Assembly (NCBI GenBank): GCA_002452095.1
Contig: DKEG01000035.1
Location: forward strand, 1-6,306
Length of the DNA: 6,306 nucleotides
DNA from: Bacteroidales bacterium UBA6828
GTDB lineage: Bacteria > Bacteroidota > Bacteroidia > Bacteroidales > Paludibacteraceae
Direction: 5' to 3'
In this document: positions 4,097-6,306 of the stretch, in pieces
How positions within the stretch are numbered: the first letter of the stretch is position 1
Layout of the letters: each line of letters opens with the position of its first letter
The notes under the pieces: generated by a model
What the model was told of the DNA's origin: nothing
The model's database searches: none
Seen by the model: the letters and a program-made list of their open reading frames with translations, nothing else
Program-made: the position numbers and the translations under genes

Positions 4097-5803
4097 ATGA
4101 AAAAATTATTCACATTGTTATTGTTGTCGGTCTTTCTGGCAACTAATGCACAAGTAAAGTATTGTGCTACCACTCCTGTGGGGTATGGAAAGAGTGCCAC
4201 CGGTGGAGGAAATGCCACACCTACCCTTGTAGGTACGGAAAGCGAGTTGAAAAATGCGCTGAAAACAGGCGGAAAGGTAATCATCATTACCAAAGATATT
4301 ACCGTGTCATCGCACATATCGGTGAAAGCAAGCAACTTGACCCTGCTTGCATTGCCGGGTGTAAAACTGATTTCCACACAGCAGAACCAAAAGAATTCCG
4401 GTATTTTGGATTTCAAAGGTTCCAAGAATGTTATCTTGCGCAATCTGACGTTTGTCGGTCCCGGTGCATACGACTGCAACGGTTGGGACTTGCTCTGCTT
4501 TGACGGGGTAACGAATGCATGGGTGGACCATTGTGATTTTCAGGACGGTTGCGACGGGAACTTTGACAACAAGGGCAATACGGACAACATCACGGTATCG
4601 TGGTGCCGCTTCCGCTATTTGAAAGACCCCAAGTCCGGCGGCAGCGGAGGTGCCAAAGACCATCGTTTTACCAACCTAATCGGTTCGGGCAAGTCTGACA
4701 AACCCGCAGACGGCACATATAACATGACATGGGCATACTGCTGGTGGGACGAAGGGTGCGTAGAGCGTATGACGCGCTGCCGCAATGCGAGTCTGCATTT
4801 TCTGAACTGCTACTGGAACTCGTCGGTGGCGCACTACTATATCGGTCCGGAGAACGCCGACTGCTATATAGAAGGTTGCACGTTTGCAGGTGCACCCAAG
4901 TCAGGAAGTATATTTAAGTCGTATGGCGGCACGAACGGGGCAAAATTTGTGAATTGTGTATCTGCCAAAGGTGTGCCATCGGATGTGAGCGACCGAAAAG
5001 TGGTTACTCCCTCGTATGCTTATACGGCACTCAGTGCAGACGATTCCAAGACAATGATTACCGGCAGTTGCGGGGCAGGTGCCACTTTGTCGGTTACTCA
5101 AGACGGGACTATCAGCAGCAGTTGCGACAGCGGAGAGACTCCGGAACCGAATCCGAATCCGAATCCTGATCCGGAGCCTGAACCTGAACCGGAACCGGAA
5201 CCGGAACCCGATCCGGAGCCTCAACCGAGCGGGGATATAACGTGGAACTTCTCCGACAGCGAGTTTGCGGGATTGGGAGAAATTACAGAGACGAAGACTA
5301 TCAACGGACTGACGATAGTTGCTACAAGCGACAAGAAGGTAACCATAGATAAAAACAACAAAACGTATGGCGAGAACCTCAAGTTTACATCGCGTCTGAA
5401 ATTAGGGGGTGCTATGAGTGAGACCTACAGACATCTGTATTTTAAGGTTACCGGCAACTGTACGATAGAGGTGTATGGTATGAGCGGAAAAGAGAGCGAA
5501 CCACGCCCGATTGTATTGGCAAAAGACGAGTGGGATAATACGATCCATACTTGGGAGAATGTACCGGGCAGCGAACTGAGCAAACTGACATACAACTATG
5601 TAGGCGGTGCGGCAACCCTGTATATCGGCAGCGGCAAGAGCGGCATAAACCTATACGGTATCAATATCATCTATGAGCAGGTAAGTACCTCTATGCAGAC
5701 TCCCGCCATTGGCAACGGGAAGACCTACAACCTAATGGGTATGGAGGTAGATGAGACATACAAAGGTATTGTCATCCGAGACGGAAAGAAATACCTGCAA
5801 TAG
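4097..5803 (+). CDS. Secreted pectate lyase, polysaccharide lyase family 1, with C-terminal accessory domain
   Basis: This encodes 568 residues. A signal peptide (1-18, cleavage after ATNA) exports it to the periplasm or beyond; it is not a lipoprotein. Residues about 25-343 form the parallel beta-helix lyase domain, which cleaves polygalacturonate by beta-elimination using calcium. Visible PL1 features are DLLCFDGVTNAWVDHCDF (131-148), DGNFDNKG (153-160) with Asp153 and Asp157 as probable calcium ligands, and ERMTRCR (223-229), matching RxPxxR with Arg224 as the probable catalytic base but Thr226 where Pro is usual. The domain is cysteine-rich. A Pro-X linker (349-377) leads to a probable beta-sandwich (about 380-528), perhaps carbohydrate-binding, of unknown type. 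The tail YNLMGMEVDETYKGIVIRDG (544-563) resembles short C-terminal motifs of secreted Bacteroidetes proteins. It has its own promoter, and no SusC/D partners are in view. Confidence 0.92.
   Translation: MKKLFTLLLLSVFLATNAQVKYCATTPVGYGKSATGGGNATPTLVGTESELKNALKTGGKVIIITKDITVSSHISVKASNLTLLALPGVKLISTQQNQKNSGILDFKGSKNVILRNLTFVGPGAYDCNGWDLLCFDGVTNAWVDHCDFQDGCDGNFDNKGNTDNITVSWCRFRYLKDPKSGGSGGAKDHRFTNLIGSGKSDKPADGTYNMTWAYCWWDEGCVERMTRCRNASLHFLNCYWNSSVAHYYIGPENADCYIEGCTFAGAPKSGSIFKSYGGTNGAKFVNCVSAKGVPSDVSDRKVVTPSYAYTALSADDSKTMITGSCGAGATLSVTQDGTISSSCDSGETPEPNPNPNPDPEPEPEPEPEPEPDPEPQPSGDITWNFSDSEFAGLGEITETKTINGLTIVATSDKKVTIDKNNKTYGENLKFTSRLKLGGAMSETYRHLYFKVTGNCTIEVYGMSGKESEPRPIVLAKDEWDNTIHTWENVPGSELSKLTYNYVGGAATLYIGSGKSGINLYGINIIYEQVSTSMQTPAIGNGKTYNLMGMEVDETYKGIVIRDGKKYLQ
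5141..5227 (+). repeat. In-frame hexanucleotide repeat encoding the Pro-X linker
   Basis: Residues 349-377 have proline at every second position, with E, N, D or Q between (15 prolines). In DNA this is a degenerate 6-bp repeat of CCGGAA/CCTGAA/CCGAAT type. Gain or loss of a unit keeps the reading frame, so linker length can drift without inactivating the enzyme. Confidence 0.9.
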
Positions 5804-5867
5804 ACCAATATTATGTAACGTGAGTTCGATATAACGAAAACTTATAAGACAAAACTTGCAAAACCTA

Positions 5868-5894
5868 TCTTGCGGGACAACATGTCCCGCAAGA
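5868..5894. terminator. GC-rich 12-bp hairpin after the pectate lyase gene
   Basis: TCTTGCGGGACA (5868-5879) pairs perfectly with TGTCCCGCAAGA (5883-5894) around a 3-nt loop. It is strong and lies 65 bp past the stop, so it could end the transcript or protect its 3' end. No T-tract follows on the plus strand. On the minus strand the following bases are only moderately T-rich. The terminator call is therefore tentative. Confidence 0.5.
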
Positions 5895-5900
5895 CAGAAA

Positions 5901-5935
5901 CAAATACTTGAAAAATTAAATCAAATATATTCAAA
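5901..5935 (+). repeat. 35-bp intergenic AT-rich repeat, copy C
   Basis: It starts CAAATACTTG, shares the 14-base core AAAATTAAATCAAA with copy B and ends TTCAAA. It matches copy B at 29 of 35 positions. It lies inside the 180-bp inverted-repeat segment, 97 bp past the pectate lyase stop, in the same orientation as copies A and B. Confidence 0.7.
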
Positions 5936-6059
5936 TAAGAAGTATTATTGTTTTTACCAATTAACAAATATATCAATTATATCGAACTGACGTTATTTAC
6001 AACAGAGGCTGCATAACAAGTTAAAAAGAATACCTGTTCTTCAGAAAAAGATTGCTCTT

Positions 6060-6080
6060 GACGACGCGAGCCGCGTCGTC
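6060..6080. repeat. Hairpin H1, 9-bp GC-rich stem
   Basis: GACGACGCG (6060-6068) and CGCGTCGTC (6072-6080) pair perfectly around AGC. TCCCACCAAA follows. It is a diverged sister of H3 (6198-6218), with one base pair changed on both arms. Confidence 0.85.
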
Positions 6081-6133
6081 TCCCACCAAAATAAGAGGCT
6101 GCACAACAAGCCTTAAAGCGTTGCAAAAACAAA

Positions 6134-6170
6134 CAAGTCTGACGACTTGACCGCGGACGGGGCGTCCGCG
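6134..6170. repeat. Hairpin pair H2 (6-bp and 8-bp stems)
   Basis: CAAGTC-TGAC-GACTTG (6134-6149) is followed within 2 bp by CGCGGACG-GGG-CGTCCGCG (6152-6170). TCCCC follows, as C-runs also follow H1 and H3. The 8-bp stem is different in sequence from H1/H3 but has the same design: about 8-9 bp, a 3-base loop and a flanking C-run. Confidence 0.8.
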
Positions 6171-6197
6171 TCCCCTGAAAGGCAAAACAGACAAGAT

Positions 6198-6218
6198 GAC
6201 GATGCGAGACGCATCGTC
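6198..6218. repeat. Hairpin H3, 9-bp GC-rich stem
   Basis: GACGATGCG (6198-6206) and CGCATCGTC (6210-6218) pair perfectly around AGA. CCCATACCAAAG follows, closely matching the flank of H1. The T6203-A6213 pair replaces C6065-G6075 of H1. Confidence 0.85.
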
Positions 6219-6237
6219 CCCATACCAAAGCATATAA

Positions 6238-6279
6238 TCAAAGAGGCTGCCCAACAAGTAAGTAGGGCAGCCTCTTTGA
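6238..6279. terminator. Probable bidirectional intrinsic terminator
   Basis: TCAAAGAGGCTGCCC (6238-6252) pairs perfectly with GGGCAGCCTCTTTGA (6265-6279), a 15-bp stem with a 12-nt loop. Either transcript would end in CCUCUUUGAU, so it can work on both strands, which suits a boundary with a gene arriving from the right. Stems of the AAAGAGGCTGnC type are, to my recollection, a common terminator form in Bacteroides and Prevotella. Confidence 0.8.
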
Positions 6280-6306
6280 TGTATATAGGGGGTGTGTATA
6301 GGGGTG
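6280..6306. repeat. Imperfect tandem repeat at the right edge
   Basis: TGTATATAGGGGGTG (6280-6294) is followed directly by TGTATAGGGGTG (6295-6306), the same unit minus three bases. It is cut by the window end, so further copies may follow. No function is apparent. Confidence 0.55.

Larger units (their letters stand above)
5816..5995. repeat. 180-bp segment bounded by 19-bp inverted repeats
   Basis: TAACGTGAGTTCGATATAA (5816-5834) matches the reverse complement of 5977-5995 at 18 of 19 positions. Between them are a 12-bp-stem hairpin (5868-5894) and copy C of the 35-bp repeat. The size and structure resemble a small non-autonomous element. I see no target-site duplication beyond the TA within the ends, and no transposase is present. 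It contains no ORF worth calling. It begins 13 bp after the pectate lyase stop. Confidence 0.6.
6004..6258. repeat. Three direct copies of AGAGGCTGCnnAACAAG
   Basis: The copies are at 6004-6020 (nn = AT), 6094-6110 (AC) and 6242-6258 (CC). Only the two n positions differ. The spacing is 90 and 148 bp. Each gap contains one or more GC-rich hairpins, so the motif and hairpin seem to travel as a module. The third copy also forms the 5' arm of the terminator at 6238-6279, which suggests the first two are copies of a terminator half without the partner arm. Confidence 0.85.

Noticed and set aside
4084..4146. ATG 4084 as an alternative pectate lyase start or leader peptide
   Set aside because: It is out of frame with the lyase, ends after 20 codons, and lacks conserved character. 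ATG 4097 gives a textbook signal peptide.
4901..5224. Minus-strand ORF rich in Arg-Phe and Arg-Ile repeats
   Set aside because: It is the antisense reading of the Pro-X linker hexamer repeat in the pectate lyase gene.
5977..6257. Minus-strand ORFs of 78-83 residues in the right spacer
   Set aside because: They are made by translating GC-rich hairpins (Arg- and Ser-rich), and two frames are open together. There is no start context or family match.
6004..6279. CRISPR array
   Set aside because: Only three short direct repeats with unequal spacing (90 and 148 bp), hairpin-filled spacers and no cas genes.

Overview
The window looks like a piece of a Bacteroidales chromosome (Bacteroides, Prevotella or a relative). 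Three of its promoters fit the Bacteroidetes pattern of a -33 TTTG, a spacer of about 20 nt and a -7 TAnnTTTG. The genes have no clear Shine-Dalgarno sequences. The products also fit the phylum: a fused SpmA-SpmB protein, a YbeY with the variant metal-site motif, and a secreted pectate lyase ending in a short Bacteroidetes-type tail. This is inferred from sequence features only, not from a database match.

Layout. Positions 1-86 hold an unassigned edge with an inverted repeat. Positions 87-171 hold an array of about 21-bp repeats that runs into the 3' end of a minus-strand lipoprotein gene (159-869). A 473-bp divergent intergenic region (870-1342) follows. It has one promoter for each direction and three separate small tandem arrays, with periods of 11, 11 and 24 bp. 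On the plus strand come a fused SpmA/SpmB membrane protein (1343-2575), the rRNA maturation endonuclease YbeY (2727-3170) and a DUF975 membrane protein (3326-3973). A 13-bp-stem intrinsic terminator (4022-4063) closes this group. A secreted family 1 pectate lyase (4097-5803) follows at once, with its own promoter whose -33 box lies in the loop of that terminator. The last 500 bp carry no convincing gene. They are packed with palindromes: a 180-bp segment bounded by near-perfect 19-bp inverted repeats, several GC-rich hairpins, three copies of a 17-bp motif, and a 15-bp-stem terminator.

How the genes relate. The spmAB, ybeY and DUF975 genes are co-oriented with gaps of about 150 bp and no terminator that I can see between them. 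They may share a transcript, but no pathway obviously links them. The pectate lyase is an independent unit, with no SusC/SusD-type partners in view. The most distinctive content is non-coding: a 35-bp AT-rich element repeated in three intergenic gaps, a 17-bp duplication of the spmAB start region that makes a six-codon mini-ORF overlapping the real start, and hairpin modules in the right-hand spacer that differ by a compensatory base-pair change. No complete new defence or mobile system is visible.
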